From Fimenecus sp964540535 (GTDB lineage Bacteria > Bacillota > Clostridia > Oscillospirales > Acutalibacteraceae): DNA of 64,000 nt. A program made the translations under genes and the position numbers. The stretch spans positions 29,806 to 93,805 of the forward strand of contig CAZIMO010000009.1 of the NCBI GenBank assembly GCA_964540535.1, in the 5' to 3' direction. The notes beneath the pieces were generated by a model. It was not told where the DNA came from. It saw nothing but the letters and a program-made list of their open reading frames with translations, and made no database searches. This document shows positions 17,988-27,144 of this stretch, piece by piece. Each line of letters begins with the position of its first letter. Positions within the stretch are counted from its first letter, which is position 1.

Positions 17988-19442
17988 ATGAATGAATTTT
18001 TCTTAACAATACCTGTGTTTTTACCTATGATTTTAGGTGCGATACTGTTTTTCATACCCTTTAAAAACCAAAAGCAACGCAACGCTTATGTTATGACTTC
18101 ACTGCTTCTTGCCTCTGCTTCGGTTTGGATCTCAGCTCTTACAGTACCGCAAAACACCTTTACTATTTTAAATTTTACTGACAGTCTTACTTTTTCATTA
18201 AGACTTGACGGCGCAGGCAAGCTTTTCTCTTGCCTTTCGGCAACGCTTTGGCCCATAACCGCAGTTTATGCCTTTGATTATATGAAGCACGAAGAGCATC
18301 TCAATATGTTCTACTGTTTCTTTGTAATGGCATTCGGTACCGCAATGGGTATTGCAATGGCTGAAAACATACTTACAATGTATCTTTTCTATGAAATGCT
18401 CACACTCACCACAATTCCGCTTGTTGCTCACGGCTTAACAAAAAAGCACAACAGAGCCGCAAGAAAATATATGGTATATTCCATAGGCGGTGCGGCATTT
18501 GCCTTTGCAGGCGTTGTGTTCCTTATAGTTAACGGCGCTGAAACCTTTAGGCTCGGCGGTAATCTTGTCACTGTCGAAAATGAAATCCTTGCGCAAATTC
18601 TTTATCTTTTCGCTTTTATGGGATTCGGCGTAAAAGCAGCAGTTTTCCCGCTTCACAGCTGGCTTCCGACTGCATCTGTCGCTCCCACACCCGTTACTGC
18701 GCTTCTTCACGCGGTTGCAGTTGTTAAGGCCGGCGCGTTTGCGCTTATCCGACTTACCTATTACGCTTACGGCACAGAATTTTTAAGAGGCACCTGGGTG
18801 CAGTATGTTGTAATGGCATTTTCAATTTTCACAATTCTTTACGGCTCGGTAAACGCGCTTCGCCAAAAGCACTTCAAACGCAGACTTGCTTACTCAACTG
18901 TTTCAAACCTTTCATATATCGGCTTTGCAGCTACGCTCATGACCCCCGCAGGTCTTGTTGCCGCTTTCTGCCATATGATTTTCCATTCGGTAATCAAAAT
19001 CGGCGCATTCTTTGCGGCGGGATCTGTTCTTCACAACAGCGGCCGTGAATTTGTACCTCAGTTAGAGGGAATAGGCAAAAAAATGCCGTGGACATTCGGC
19101 TTTTTCACCGTTTCGGCTATGGCGCTTACAGGTATTCCGCCGTTTTGCGGATTTTTCAGCAAATGGTATATTTCAACAGCGGCGCTCGAAACCGAGGGAA
19201 TACTTGAAATCATCGGAGTTGTTATTTTGCTGATTTCTGCATTGCTTACTGCAATTTATATGTTTTCGCCAATTGTCAAGGCTTTCTTCCCAAGGGAAAA
19301 TGCCGAAATCAATCTTGACGGCGTTAAAGAGGCAAAGCCTGCAATGCTTGTTCCCATGGGAATTTGCGCTGTGCTTTGTATTTTAATGGGAATTTTCGCT
19401 AACATTCCCGTAAGTATAATCGGGGAGGCGCTTGGATTATGA
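17988..19442 (+). CDS. Proton-conducting antiporter subunit, NuoM/MrpD family (3)
   Basis: 484 residues. An in-frame GTG at 17979 lies inside the ribosome binding site AAGGGGTG, so the ATG at 17988 is the better start. Signatures are FGVKAAVFPLHSWLPTA near 215 and FHSVIKIGAFFAAG. The acidic and Lys residues expected in channel helices are present (YEMLTL). Its stop overlaps the start of the next gene by 4 bases. Confidence 0.85.
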   Translation: MNEFFLTIPVFLPMILGAILFFIPFKNQKQRNAYVMTSLLLASASVWISALTVPQNTFTILNFTDSLTFSLRLDGAGKLFSCLSATLWPITAVYAFDYMKHEEHLNMFYCFFVMAFGTAMGIAMAENILTMYLFYEMLTLTTIPLVAHGLTKKHNRAARKYMVYSIGGAAFAFAGVVFLIVNGAETFRLGGNLVTVENEILAQILYLFAFMGFGVKAAVFPLHSWLPTASVAPTPVTALLHAVAVVKAGAFALIRLTYYAYGTEFLRGTWVQYVVMAFSIFTILYGSVNALRQKHFKRRLAYSTVSNLSYIGFAATLMTPAGLVAAFCHMIFHSVIKIGAFFAAGSVLHNSGREFVPQLEGIGKKMPWTFGFFTVSAMALTGIPPFCGFFSKWYISTAALETEGILEIIGVVILLISALLTAIYMFSPIVKAFFPRENAEINLDGVKEAKPAMLVPMGICAVLCILMGIFANIPVSIIGEALGL

Positions 19443-21421
19443 GTATTTTAGTTTCGCTTTGCGTATTTTTTCCTCTCCTTGCCGCAATTATTGCATATCC
19501 GCTTAATAAAAAGAGCGTTAAGCTGTGCAATGCAGTTGTTATTCTTTCAACGCTTGCAGTGCTTATATCGGCAGGAATTACGGCATTTTTAAGCACATCT
19601 GAAAATACTGTTTCAATTCTTTCAATGAATTTCCAAAAAAACGGTTTTCAGTGCGTTTACGCAGTTATCACCGCTTTTATGTGGTTCTGTGCGTCACTTA
19701 TTTCACCGCAGTATTTCAAGGGACATCACAATATCGGCAGATATTACTTCTTTTTCCTTTTAACACTTGGAGCTACTATGGGAGTGTTTCTCTCTGCCGA
19801 CCTTATTACAACCTTTATCTTCTTTGAAATTATGTCCTTTGCCTCATATATGTGGGTTGTTCACGAGCAGGACAAAGAAGCTATGTCGGCAGGCAGAACC
19901 TATTTGACTATCGCTGTTTTGGGCGGTATGGTATTGCTTATGGGACTTTTCCTGCTTTACAGCGTTACGGGCACTCTTGTTATTTCAGAGCTTTATGACG
20001 CAGTTGTCGCTGTGGGAAGCAGTACAAAACTTTATGCCGCCGCTTTCTGTATGCTTTTCGGATTCGGCGCAAAGGCAGGTCTTTTCCCCTTGCATATATG
20101 GCTTCCGAAAGCCCACCCCGTAGCCCCCGCCCCTGCAAGCGCCCTGCTTTCGGGAGTGCTCACAAAGTCGGGTATTTTCGGAATGCTTATTATTACTGCC
20201 AACATTATGCGCGGCGACTGGCTTTGGGGCAACACACTGCTTATTCTCGGAGCAATCACAATGGTGCTTGGTGCGGTAATTGCAGTATTTTCAACAAACC
20301 TTAAAAGAACGCTCGCCTGTTCTTCGCTTTCGCAAATCGGTTTTATTACGGTTGGTGTTTCAATGATTTGCCTTTTGGGCGACGAAAACTCACTTGCCGC
20401 AAACGGAACAGTGCTTTATATGCTTAACCACTCAATCGTTAAGCTTGCGTTATTCCTTTGCGCAGGTGCAATTTATGCAGGTGCTCACACTCTTGATATA
20501 AACAAGCTCAAAGGATACGGCAGGAACAAGCCTGAAATTTTAGTGCCTTTCCTTTTCGGCGCTTGCAGTCTCTCGGGTATACCGGGTTTTGCAGGATATC
20601 TTTCAAAGACGCTTGTCCACGAGAGCATTGTGGAATATGCCGAACACGCAGGCGGCTTTATCACCGCAATCGAATGGCTTTTCCTTTTCTCGGGCGGACT
20701 TACTGCCGCGTATATGCTGAAGCTTTTCATCACGATTTTTATACAAAAGCCAACTGATGAAACTCCAAAAGAACACGGCAAAATATCGCTTTTAAGTGCG
20801 CTATCGCTTATTATTTCATCAGTAATGCTTCCTGTTGTCGGTGTACTGCCACACATACTTGCCGAAAAGATTTCGGGAGTTATGCTCCCCTTTGTTGACG
20901 GTCACGAAAGCCACCATGCAGTCGAATATTTCTCATTTGCAAATCTTAAAGGAATATTCATTTCTCTTGCAATCGGCATTACGGTTTATGCGCTGATTAT
21001 AAGACTCTTGCTTATGAAAACCGAAAACGGCAAAAAAGTGCATTACAACCCCCTTGCAGGTAAATTCTCTCTTGAAAACAATGTTTATGTTCCGCTTATC
21101 AAGGGCATCGGCTTTGTGCTTACCGTAATTCTCCGCGCTTTCAGCAGTATTACGGACATTATTATTCTTGCGCTTGATAAATCCGTATTCAAAATGGCAA
21201 AAGAGCCGGCAGAGCCTCACGACAGAAAATATTCTTATGCCATAGGCTCGCTTTACGGCAGACTCACAAGAACAGGCAAAGAAGCACAGGCAGAACGCTT
21301 TGTCAGAGCTTCTGAAACAATTGACAAGACAACAACACGGCTTTCAAAGAACTTCTCATTTGCGCTGTTTATGACCTGCCTTGGAATTGCGATAATCTTA
21401 TTATTTCTTATTTTAAAATAA
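19439..21421 (+). CDS. Proton-conducting antiporter subunit, NuoL/MrpA-like, long form (4)
   Basis: 660 residues. The first 450 residues are a NuoL/M-type core with FGAKAGLFPLHIWLPKAHP and NHSIVKLALFLCAG. A C-terminal extension of about 190 residues with extra helices ends in a short tail. It is the largest and last gene of the operon, and is followed by a strong terminator. The length is close to NuoL, but the gene lacks the MrpA C-terminal domains, which are encoded separately (13413 and 13711). Confidence 0.85.
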   Translation: MSILVSLCVFFPLLAAIIAYPLNKKSVKLCNAVVILSTLAVLISAGITAFLSTSENTVSILSMNFQKNGFQCVYAVITAFMWFCASLISPQYFKGHHNIGRYYFFFLLTLGATMGVFLSADLITTFIFFEIMSFASYMWVVHEQDKEAMSAGRTYLTIAVLGGMVLLMGLFLLYSVTGTLVISELYDAVVAVGSSTKLYAAAFCMLFGFGAKAGLFPLHIWLPKAHPVAPAPASALLSGVLTKSGIFGMLIITANIMRGDWLWGNTLLILGAITMVLGAVIAVFSTNLKRTLACSSLSQIGFITVGVSMICLLGDENSLAANGTVLYMLNHSIVKLALFLCAGAIYAGAHTLDINKLKGYGRNKPEILVPFLFGACSLSGIPGFAGYLSKTLVHESIVEYAEHAGGFITAIEWLFLFSGGLTAAYMLKLFITIFIQKPTDETPKEHGKISLLSALSLIISSVMLPVVGVLPHILAEKISGVMLPFVDGHESHHAVEYFSFANLKGIFISLAIGITVYALIIRLLLMKTENGKKVHYNPLAGKFSLENNVYVPLIKGIGFVLTVILRAFSSITDIIILALDKSVFKMAKEPAEPHDRKYSYAIGSLYGRLTRTGKEAQAERFVRASETIDKTTTRLSKNFSFALFMTCLGIAIILLFLILK

Positions 21422-21426
21422 AAAAA

Positions 21427-21463
21427 GGCTGTAAAACTTTGTAGTTTTACAGCCAATATTTTT
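21427..21463. terminator. Bidirectional terminator between mrp operon and galT
   Basis: An 11-bp perfect stem (GGCTGTAAAAC at 21427-21437 with 21444-21454) and a 6-base loop, followed by T-rich sequence to the right and A-rich sequence to the left. It can serve both convergent units. Confidence 0.85.
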
Positions 21464-21474
21464 ACCTTATTCTA

Positions 21475-22971
21475 TTATTTTACCGATGAAATAAACTTTC
21501 TGAACTGTTCCCTGCCCTTTTCGGTTCTGTCAAATACACCGCACTGACCGAGAATGTCGGTAAATACAAGTCCAATCTCATCACGAAGAATCTCTTCGCA
21601 GTTATCGGCATTGATGTTATCATACTTATTTTTAATCATATCTGCCCACTCTGCGTGCTTTGCAATGCGTTCGTCAGCTTTAATATCTTTATTTTCAAGA
21701 ATTGCGTCACGGAGAATTGCCATTTCGGTTTTAAGACGTGCAGGAAGAACCGCAAGACCCATAACCTCAATAAGACCGATATTTTCTTTCTTGATATGAT
21801 GATGCTCCGGGTGCGGATGATAAAACCCGTCAGGATAGTCTTTTGTAGTAATATTATTGCGAAGAACCAAATCAAGCTCATAATGGCCGTCTGTATAACG
21901 TGCAATGGGCGTTATTGTATTGTGGATTTCGCCGTCAGTCACTGCAAAAATGAATGCGTCTTCGTCAGTATAATTACGCCAAACTGCAAGAATTTTACCT
22001 GCAAGAGTACAAATTCTGTCAGTATCCTGACCCTGCAAACGAATAACGCTCATCGGCCATTTTACAATGCCTGCGTGAATATCTTCAAATCCTTGAAATT
22101 TAACTTCTTCTTCGATTTCAGCCCTTGCCATTGCAAATGTGTAATTACCGCCTTGAAAATGCTCGTGAGTGAGAATTGAACCGCCTGCAATGGGCAGATC
22201 AGAGTTTGAACCGAGAAAATAATGGGGGAATTTCTTAATAAAATCAAAAAGCCTTCTGAATTTCTTTTCAGAAATCTTCATGGGAGTATGCTCTTCATCA
22301 AAAACTATGCAATGCTCGTTATAATAAACATATGGCGAATACTGCAAATAGGCATTAACACCGTCAAGACAAATGGGAATTATGCGGTGGCTCTGACGCG
22401 CAGGGTGATTAACACGGCCTGCGTAGCCCTCGTTTTCTTTGCAAAGCATACAGGTTGGATATGAGCTTTGCTCCATTTTTGTTGCCGCCGCAATAGCCTT
22501 GGGGTCTTTTTCGGGCTTTGCAAGGTTTATTGTTATATCAATATCGCCGTATTCTGTATTGGTAATCCACTTAACATCATTTTTTATTCTGTATTCACGG
22601 ATATAGTCGCTTTTAAGAGCAAGATTATAGTAATAATCTGTTGCGTCTTTTGGCGACTTTTCATATTCATCATTGAATTTTTTAATGACTTCAGAGGGGC
22701 GGGGCGTAAGAACACCCATAACCTTTGTATCAAACAAATCCTTATATACAACAGAATTTTCACAAAGTCCCTTTTCAACAGCATAGTCAAGAATAACACG
22801 GAGCATTTCTTCAAGTTCAGCATTTTCATATATTTTCACATCTGAAGGCATACTGTCCATAGCAAGAATTTCGAGAATTCTGTTCACTGCCCATATTTCA
22901 TCTTCTTTTTCAATTAACTTCTCTCTTGTGCCATATACAACAAGAGATTTTATTGCCTCATAAATATTCAT
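21475..22971 (-). CDS. galT: UDP-glucose--hexose-1-phosphate uridylyltransferase, class II
   Basis: 498 residues, the length of the Firmicutes class II GalT, which is distinct from the short HIT-type enzyme. It exchanges UMP between UDP-glucose and galactose-1-phosphate (Leloir pathway). The conserved active-site region SILTHEHFQGGNY is near residue 267, and CMLCKENEGYAG is near 175. It is monocistronic with its own promoter; galK and galE are not in this window. It may also use the products of the NahK-like kinase at 1875, as in the lacto-N-biose pathway; that is inference. Confidence 0.93.
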   Translation of the reverse strand: MNIYEAIKSLVVYGTREKLIEKEDEIWAVNRILEILAMDSMPSDVKIYENAELEEMLRVILDYAVEKGLCENSVVYKDLFDTKVMGVLTPRPSEVIKKFNDEYEKSPKDATDYYYNLALKSDYIREYRIKNDVKWITNTEYGDIDITINLAKPEKDPKAIAAATKMEQSSYPTCMLCKENEGYAGRVNHPARQSHRIIPICLDGVNAYLQYSPYVYYNEHCIVFDEEHTPMKISEKKFRRLFDFIKKFPHYFLGSNSDLPIAGGSILTHEHFQGGNYTFAMARAEIEEEVKFQGFEDIHAGIVKWPMSVIRLQGQDTDRICTLAGKILAVWRNYTDEDAFIFAVTDGEIHNTITPIARYTDGHYELDLVLRNNITTKDYPDGFYHPHPEHHHIKKENIGLIEVMGLAVLPARLKTEMAILRDAILENKDIKADERIAKHAEWADMIKNKYDNINADNCEEILRDEIGLVFTDILGQCGVFDRTEKGREQFRKFISSVK

Positions 22972-23001
22972 ATAAAAAACCTCCGAAATTACTCTATTAT
23001 A

Positions 23002-23030
23002 ATTATATTTATATTTAATGCTGTTTTCAA
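23002..23030 (-). promoter_or_regulatory. galT promoter
   Basis: Minus strand TTGAAA (23030-23025), a 17-base spacer, TATAAT (23007-23002), 30 bases before the galT ATG; GGAGG is in between. Confidence 0.8.
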
Positions 23031-23056
23031 GATGTTATAGGAAAATTTTAATGCTT

Positions 23057-23614
23057 CTACTCAAATAAATTTTGCTGTTTCTTTAATCTCTTACGTTTTT
23101 TGACAAATTTCACAATTGTAATTGAAAACGGCATAAGCAACGCAAGCCAAATAATTGAAACAATGAGATTAGTCCAATCAAAATTACCGAGATTAAACCA
23201 TTCCTCAAAGAATAAAAACAGTCTGAATACCAAATTTAATCCGCAAATTACTGCAAATCCGCCGAAATGCTTTATCAGTCTTGTATAATAATTTATTCGT
23301 GAACTCTTATCGGAATATAATTGAAAATCCTTATCTTTTATTTTTCTGAAATACGCTATATTTCCACTGTTGCCAACGTAAACCGCACCTGTACTTTTAA
23401 TAAATTCGATATATTCAATGCTTTGTCGGTGATTCGCATTTTTCTCAAGAAGCTCTGCACGAACGGTAAAAAGCCCCGGCGGTACTTGTTCAAATTCATA
23501 TTTGCCGCTTTTGACCGATACAAGGCACCAGCCCTCTGCCGACATTTTATTAAGCCATTCTTCATGCTTTTCAATATCAAATATACGAAAATACTTTTTA
23601 ACTGTTTTTCTCAT
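23057..23614 (-). CDS. DUF2812 membrane protein
   Basis: 185 residues. The N-terminal half has the DUF2812 pattern (FRIFDIEKHEEWLNKMSAEGW, in part), followed by two membrane helices (about 113-131 and 147-170) and a basic tail. DUF2812 proteins are regularly encoded right after a PadR regulator. Here the start overlaps the padR stop by 4 bases. The function is unknown; a membrane-stress role is often assumed for such pairs. Confidence 0.85.
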   Translation of the reverse strand: MRKTVKKYFRIFDIEKHEEWLNKMSAEGWCLVSVKSGKYEFEQVPPGLFTVRAELLEKNANHRQSIEYIEFIKSTGAVYVGNSGNIAYFRKIKDKDFQLYSDKSSRINYYTRLIKHFGGFAVICGLNLVFRLFLFFEEWFNLGNFDWTNLIVSIIWLALLMPFSITIVKFVKKRKRLKKQQNLFE

Positions 23615-23937
23615 TGCTGTGCCTCCTCTACAAATCTTTTGCCGTTCATTACAAGCTCTTGTAAACGGGCATATTCAAGCTCTAAAGCTTTTTTGCCGAA
23701 ATCCGTTATTATATACTCTTTTTTGCGCGCAGCATAGTTTGCAGGTAATTCTGCTATCCATCCACGCTCAAGCAGTGTGTTCAGCGCACCGTACAATGTA
23801 CCTGCAGCAAGTCTTACCCTGCCGTTTGACAGCTCTTCAACATTTTGCATTATGCCGTAACCGTGCATAGGCTGTAAAAGAGAAATTAAAATGTAATAAA
23901 CCGCTTCTGTCAATGCCATATATGCCAAATTAAACAC
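23611..23937 (-). CDS. PadR family transcriptional regulator
   Basis: 108 residues. A winged-helix DNA-binding domain with HGYGIMQNVEELSNG (28-42) and RLAAGTLYGALNTLLERGW is followed by a short C-terminal dimerisation helix. It probably represses its own operon with the downstream DUF2812 gene, because two matching palindromes lie across its promoter. The ligand is unknown. Confidence 0.92.
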   Translation of the reverse strand: MFNLAYMALTEAVYYILISLLQPMHGYGIMQNVEELSNGRVRLAAGTLYGALNTLLERGWIAELPANYAARKKEYIITDFGKKALELEYARLQELVMNGKRFVEEAQQ

Positions 23938-23961
23938 CTCCGTTATTATCGCTGTCCGATA

Positions 23962-24010
23962 TATCGACTACCGATATATTTATTATATCGTCAGCCGATA
24001 TAGTTGTCAA
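23962..24010 (-). promoter_or_regulatory. padR promoter with two operator palindromes
   Basis: Minus strand TTGACA (24010-24005), 17 bases, TATAAT (23987-23982): a perfect consensus. Two copies of TATCG-N5-CGATA lie at 23986-24000 (spacer and -10) and 23962-23976 (start-site region), 24 bases apart. Their position predicts repression by the PadR encoded just downstream. Confidence 0.8.
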
Positions 24011-24039
24011 TACTTTTTTATAAAAATACATAAAACAAA

Positions 24040-24066
24040 AAAGACGGGGTTAATCCCCGCCTTTCG
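24040..24066 (-). terminator. Terminator after the lipase-like gene
   Basis: On the minus strand a stem with GGCGGGG and CCCCGTC around an ATTAA loop, followed by six T residues. It lies 20 bases beyond the stop at 24086. Confidence 0.8.
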
Positions 24067-24085
24067 TGTTAATTGCTATTTGATT

Positions 24086-25825
24086 TTACTCTTCAATTCT
24101 TTTGCGTTTGTAAATTATAACACCCGATACACCGAGTGCAGCAACTGCAACAATTGCAATTGGAAGAATGTAATATGATGTGTTTGTATCCGGAATATTT
24201 TCAGTATCCGCATTTTGTGAACCGTTGTTTTCTTCGTTATTCACATCGCCGTTTGTTATATTGCCGTCGTCAACAGTATTACCGTCATTACCGCCGTTAT
24301 TTCCTATATCAGTTGTGCCGTCCGGATCAACAGGTGTAATATCTCCTGTGTTGTCGCCGTTATTGTTGCCGTTGTCTGCATATTCATAAGGTTTAAGCAT
24401 AGGAACTGCGGTATCATAATACATAAACTGCGGATAAGCTTCATTTGTTTCAACGCTGTACTGACTGTCAGATTTGAAAAGCCACAAATAGAAATCGCAC
24501 ACGCCGTCATCTGCGCCGTAAGAAACATGGCTTAAATTTTTGATGAACCAAGTCTGCATTGGCGCCTGTGCTGTTGAAGCGTCAATAACATTGTCTGGCG
24601 AAATCATATTTTTATCGTTGTATTTTGCCTGCGCATAACCATCGCCGAGAGTTTCACCTATATTTGCAACAGTTGCAAATCCGCTTGTATTGTAAGTTTC
24701 AATTACGCCGTCGCTGTTCCACTTGGCAGATGGAGTTACAGGAGCAATATATCTGTTGTAGTTTGAAACATTATAATAATTTACATCTTCACTCTCAACC
24801 ATATATTGAACTCTGCTGTCAGTTCCGCTTACAACAGTGTCATAATATGAAGAAACAAAAGCCTTCAAATTATCGCCTGCATCACCGAGCATATAATCCA
24901 TTGCTTCGGCATAGCTGTATTCGGGAACAAAGCACCAGAATGCAGGAATATAACCGAAAATCGGAATAAGAACTTCTTTATACAGTCTGTCGCCTGCTTT
25001 TTCAAAAATATCGTTTGCCATGTGCGCCAAACGGTCAAATACAGGAAGATAAGCAAGCAATGAGCCGTATTCAACATTACCGCGGATGCTCTGTGAAATA
25101 AGGCGCGCAAGTGCGTCACCGTCAATTTCGGGGTTGCCCGTAAAGAGCTGACCAATCATTTCAAGTCCGTTGAACGCTGAATTTGACATTACAACCGTTT
25201 TAATATCGTCATAGCCGTAAACTGCAAGATATGTGTTGGTCATTGGACCGCCCATACTTTCAGCACAGAGAGTAACCTTATTGTGACCCGATTTTTCTTT
25301 TACTTCCTGAATAAAACCGTTGAGGTCAGAGGCAATGTCAAAGGGATTTCCTGTCCAGTCATAAGTGAAGAAATATGAATGGTTTTCGCCCAAGCCCTCA
25401 TAAATCGAATATGCCATTGTTCCTTCGTTCTTTCTGCCCTCAAAATCGAGATATGTTTCAACAGGGTCGCTTGAGCAGTTCACAGTAATAACATTGTCAC
25501 GGTTCAAATTATTATCGTAAAGCACCGGTCCGAAAATTTTCATAGCGGCATTTGATACTGCCTCAACAAAAGCATCCATATTCTGTGTAAGCAAGAAGTC
25601 TGCAAGCTTAGGCATTTCCGGCAAAATACCGTTTACAATATTAGCGGCCGAGAAGATCTCGTTTCCGTTCTCATCGTAAAGAGCTTCGCCTATTCCCCGT
25701 ACTTGAATTACGGGCGTATTTCCGCAATCACAGCCGTCAGCCGCCAAAGCAGGCACGAGCATCGCAAAAACGATTGAAAGCGAGAGAATTACGCTTAACA
25801 GTGTTTTTAAAATTCCTTTTTTCAT
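24086..25825 (-). CDS. Secreted, C-terminally anchored lipase/LCAT-like alpha/beta hydrolase
   Basis: 579 residues from the ATG at 25825, with AGGAG before it; the upstream frame to 26023 is discarded because only this start gives a signal peptide (cleavage near ALAAD, about residue 29). The catalytic region VTLCAESMGGP has a nucleophile elbow of AxSxG form (Ser190) and resembles LCAT/lipase folds. A spacer rich in Gly, Asn and Asp (about 480-540) leads to IPDTNTS, a hydrophobic helix, then KRKR. This looks like a surface-anchoring tail, and IPDTN resembles a sortase signal. The substrate is unknown. Confidence 0.75.
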   Translation of the reverse strand: MKKGILKTLLSVILSLSIVFAMLVPALAADGCDCGNTPVIQVRGIGEALYDENGNEIFSAANIVNGILPEMPKLADFLLTQNMDAFVEAVSNAAMKIFGPVLYDNNLNRDNVITVNCSSDPVETYLDFEGRKNEGTMAYSIYEGLGENHSYFFTYDWTGNPFDIASDLNGFIQEVKEKSGHNKVTLCAESMGGPMTNTYLAVYGYDDIKTVVMSNSAFNGLEMIGQLFTGNPEIDGDALARLISQSIRGNVEYGSLLAYLPVFDRLAHMANDIFEKAGDRLYKEVLIPIFGYIPAFWCFVPEYSYAEAMDYMLGDAGDNLKAFVSSYYDTVVSGTDSRVQYMVESEDVNYYNVSNYNRYIAPVTPSAKWNSDGVIETYNTSGFATVANIGETLGDGYAQAKYNDKNMISPDNVIDASTAQAPMQTWFIKNLSHVSYGADDGVCDFYLWLFKSDSQYSVETNEAYPQFMYYDTAVPMLKPYEYADNGNNNGDNTGDITPVDPDGTTDIGNNGGNDGNTVDDGNITNGDVNNEENNGSQNADTENIPDTNTSYYILPIAIVAVAALGVSGVIIYKRKRIEE

Positions 25826-25889
25826 AAAACATTCTCCTACAAAGAGTATTTTCTTAATTTTACCATAAAGGAATTTATTTTGCAACAAC

Positions 25890-26813
25890 TTATTCAAACA
25901 CGGTTTCAATAAGCTTCTCTGAAATATCGGGCGAATACTGCCAACTGTCAATATGCTCGCCGTCACAGTAATACTGAATATCCTGCCTTGGATAATCAGC
26001 CGAAAAGCTGTCAACAATTGCAAGCTTAATCTTCATTTTTTCGGGATTTATACTCTTTATATAAACGCTTGCGCAGTCGCCCTCGTTAACATCTGGATTA
26101 TACTCTGCCAAGCCTGCAAGATTCGGCGCAAGCTCAATGAAAACTCCGTACTTTTCAATAGAACGGACTATTCCGCCGACAGTCTGCCCTGCCTTAAAGC
26201 GCCTTGCATTTTCTTCCCAAGTGCCTAAAAGCTCTTTATGCGAAAGGGTGACTCTGCCTGCAGGATCAATGCTTTTCACAACGGCTTTTATCATTGTATT
26301 TACAGCGAAACGCACATCGGGATGGGGTATGCGTGAAACAGAAATGCTGTCAATAGGCAATAATGCCGAAATTCCGCACCCAATATCGCAAAACGAACCG
26401 AAGCTTTCATTGCGGGTGACACGTGCATCAATTACATCTCCGCATTTAAGATTTTTTATGTAATCTGCCATAAATTCTTCCTGCACAATGCGTCGGCTCA
26501 AAATTGCAGTGCGTATTCCCGCATCGTCCATAAAATCAATAATTTTAAAGGTTACAGGCTTGTTTACTCTTGAAATTATTGCAATATCACGCACACTGCC
26601 GTCAGCAATGCCTATGGCGCACTCTTCACGTGGAATTATTCCGTGAATTTTTCCTAAATCCACATGAAGATTGTGATCTCGGTCGCAGAGAGTCGCTCTT
26701 GCTTCAAGAATTTTCTCTTCAAAAAAACTCTCTCGCAGTGATGCGGCGGATTCAATACATTTTTTGTTCTGCTTGGTTTCAAATAAAACACCCTCGGGGT
26801 AGTAATTTTTCAT
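25890..26813 (-). CDS. S1 RNA-binding domain protein
   Basis: 307 residues from the ATG at 26813, with AAAGGTGAT just upstream; a TTG at 26834 that precedes that site is rejected. At least two S1/OB-type domains can be seen: GDVIDARVTRNESFGSFCDIGCGISALLP in shortened form (GSFCDIGCGISALLP) and GIVRSIEKYGVFIELAPNL. An N-terminal degenerate S1 region (LHVDLGKIHGIIPREE) precedes them. It is much shorter than ribosomal protein S1 and is probably an accessory RNA-binding or translation factor. It is divergent from DUF951-prfA. Confidence 0.8.
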   Translation of the reverse strand: MKNYYPEGVLFETKQNKKCIESAASLRESFFEEKILEARATLCDRDHNLHVDLGKIHGIIPREECAIGIADGSVRDIAIISRVNKPVTFKIIDFMDDAGIRTAILSRRIVQEEFMADYIKNLKCGDVIDARVTRNESFGSFCDIGCGISALLPIDSISVSRIPHPDVRFAVNTMIKAVVKSIDPAGRVTLSHKELLGTWEENARRFKAGQTVGGIVRSIEKYGVFIELAPNLAGLAEYNPDVNEGDCASVYIKSINPEKMKIKLAIVDSFSADYPRQDIQYYCDGEHIDSWQYSPDISEKLIETVFE

Positions 26814-26943
26814 AGCTATCACCTTTGTTTTCAAATTAGTACAATGATATGTGCAAAAAAGTAAAATAAGAATTAAAATAAGGTATTTTATTTTTATAAT
26901 ATTTATGCTATTATATAACGTAAAATATTTTGAGGTAATTTTT

Positions 26944-27144
26944 ATGGATATTAAGGTAAATGATATTCTTGAAATGAAAAAAGAGCATCCCTGCGGTGAA
27001 AAGCAGTTTTTAGTGCTTCGTGCAGGAATGGATTTTCGTATTCGTTGTACGAAATGCGGTCGTGAGGTAATGGTTCCTCGTGTAAAAATCGAAAAAAATA
27101 TTAAAAAAGTTTTAAGAGACGGAGAAACAGTAAATGTTCGATAA
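26944..27144 (+). CDS. DUF951 protein
   Basis: 66 residues from the ATG at 26944; the in-frame extension to 26851 is AT-rich and not family-like. The family features are DIKVNDILEMKKEHPCG, then RCTKCGREVMVPR, a Cys-pair zinc-ribbon-like motif. The function is not established. It overlaps prfA by 11 bases, so the two are translationally coupled, as in other Clostridia. Confidence 0.88.
   Translation: MDIKVNDILEMKKEHPCGEKQFLVLRAGMDFRIRCTKCGREVMVPRVKIEKNIKKVLRDGETVNVR

Noticed and set aside
12179..21421. Complex I or membrane-bound hydrogenase operon
   Set aside because: No NuoB/C/D, [NiFe] hydrogenase or Fe-S subunit is encoded; only antiporter-type membrane subunits are present.
25826..26023. 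N-terminal extension of the lipase-like gene
   Set aside because: It lacks a ribosome site, would overlap the S1-protein gene and would bury the signal peptide.
26851..26943. Extended DUF951 N-terminus
   Set aside because: Hydrophobic AT-rich translation without family similarity; the family start is at 26944.
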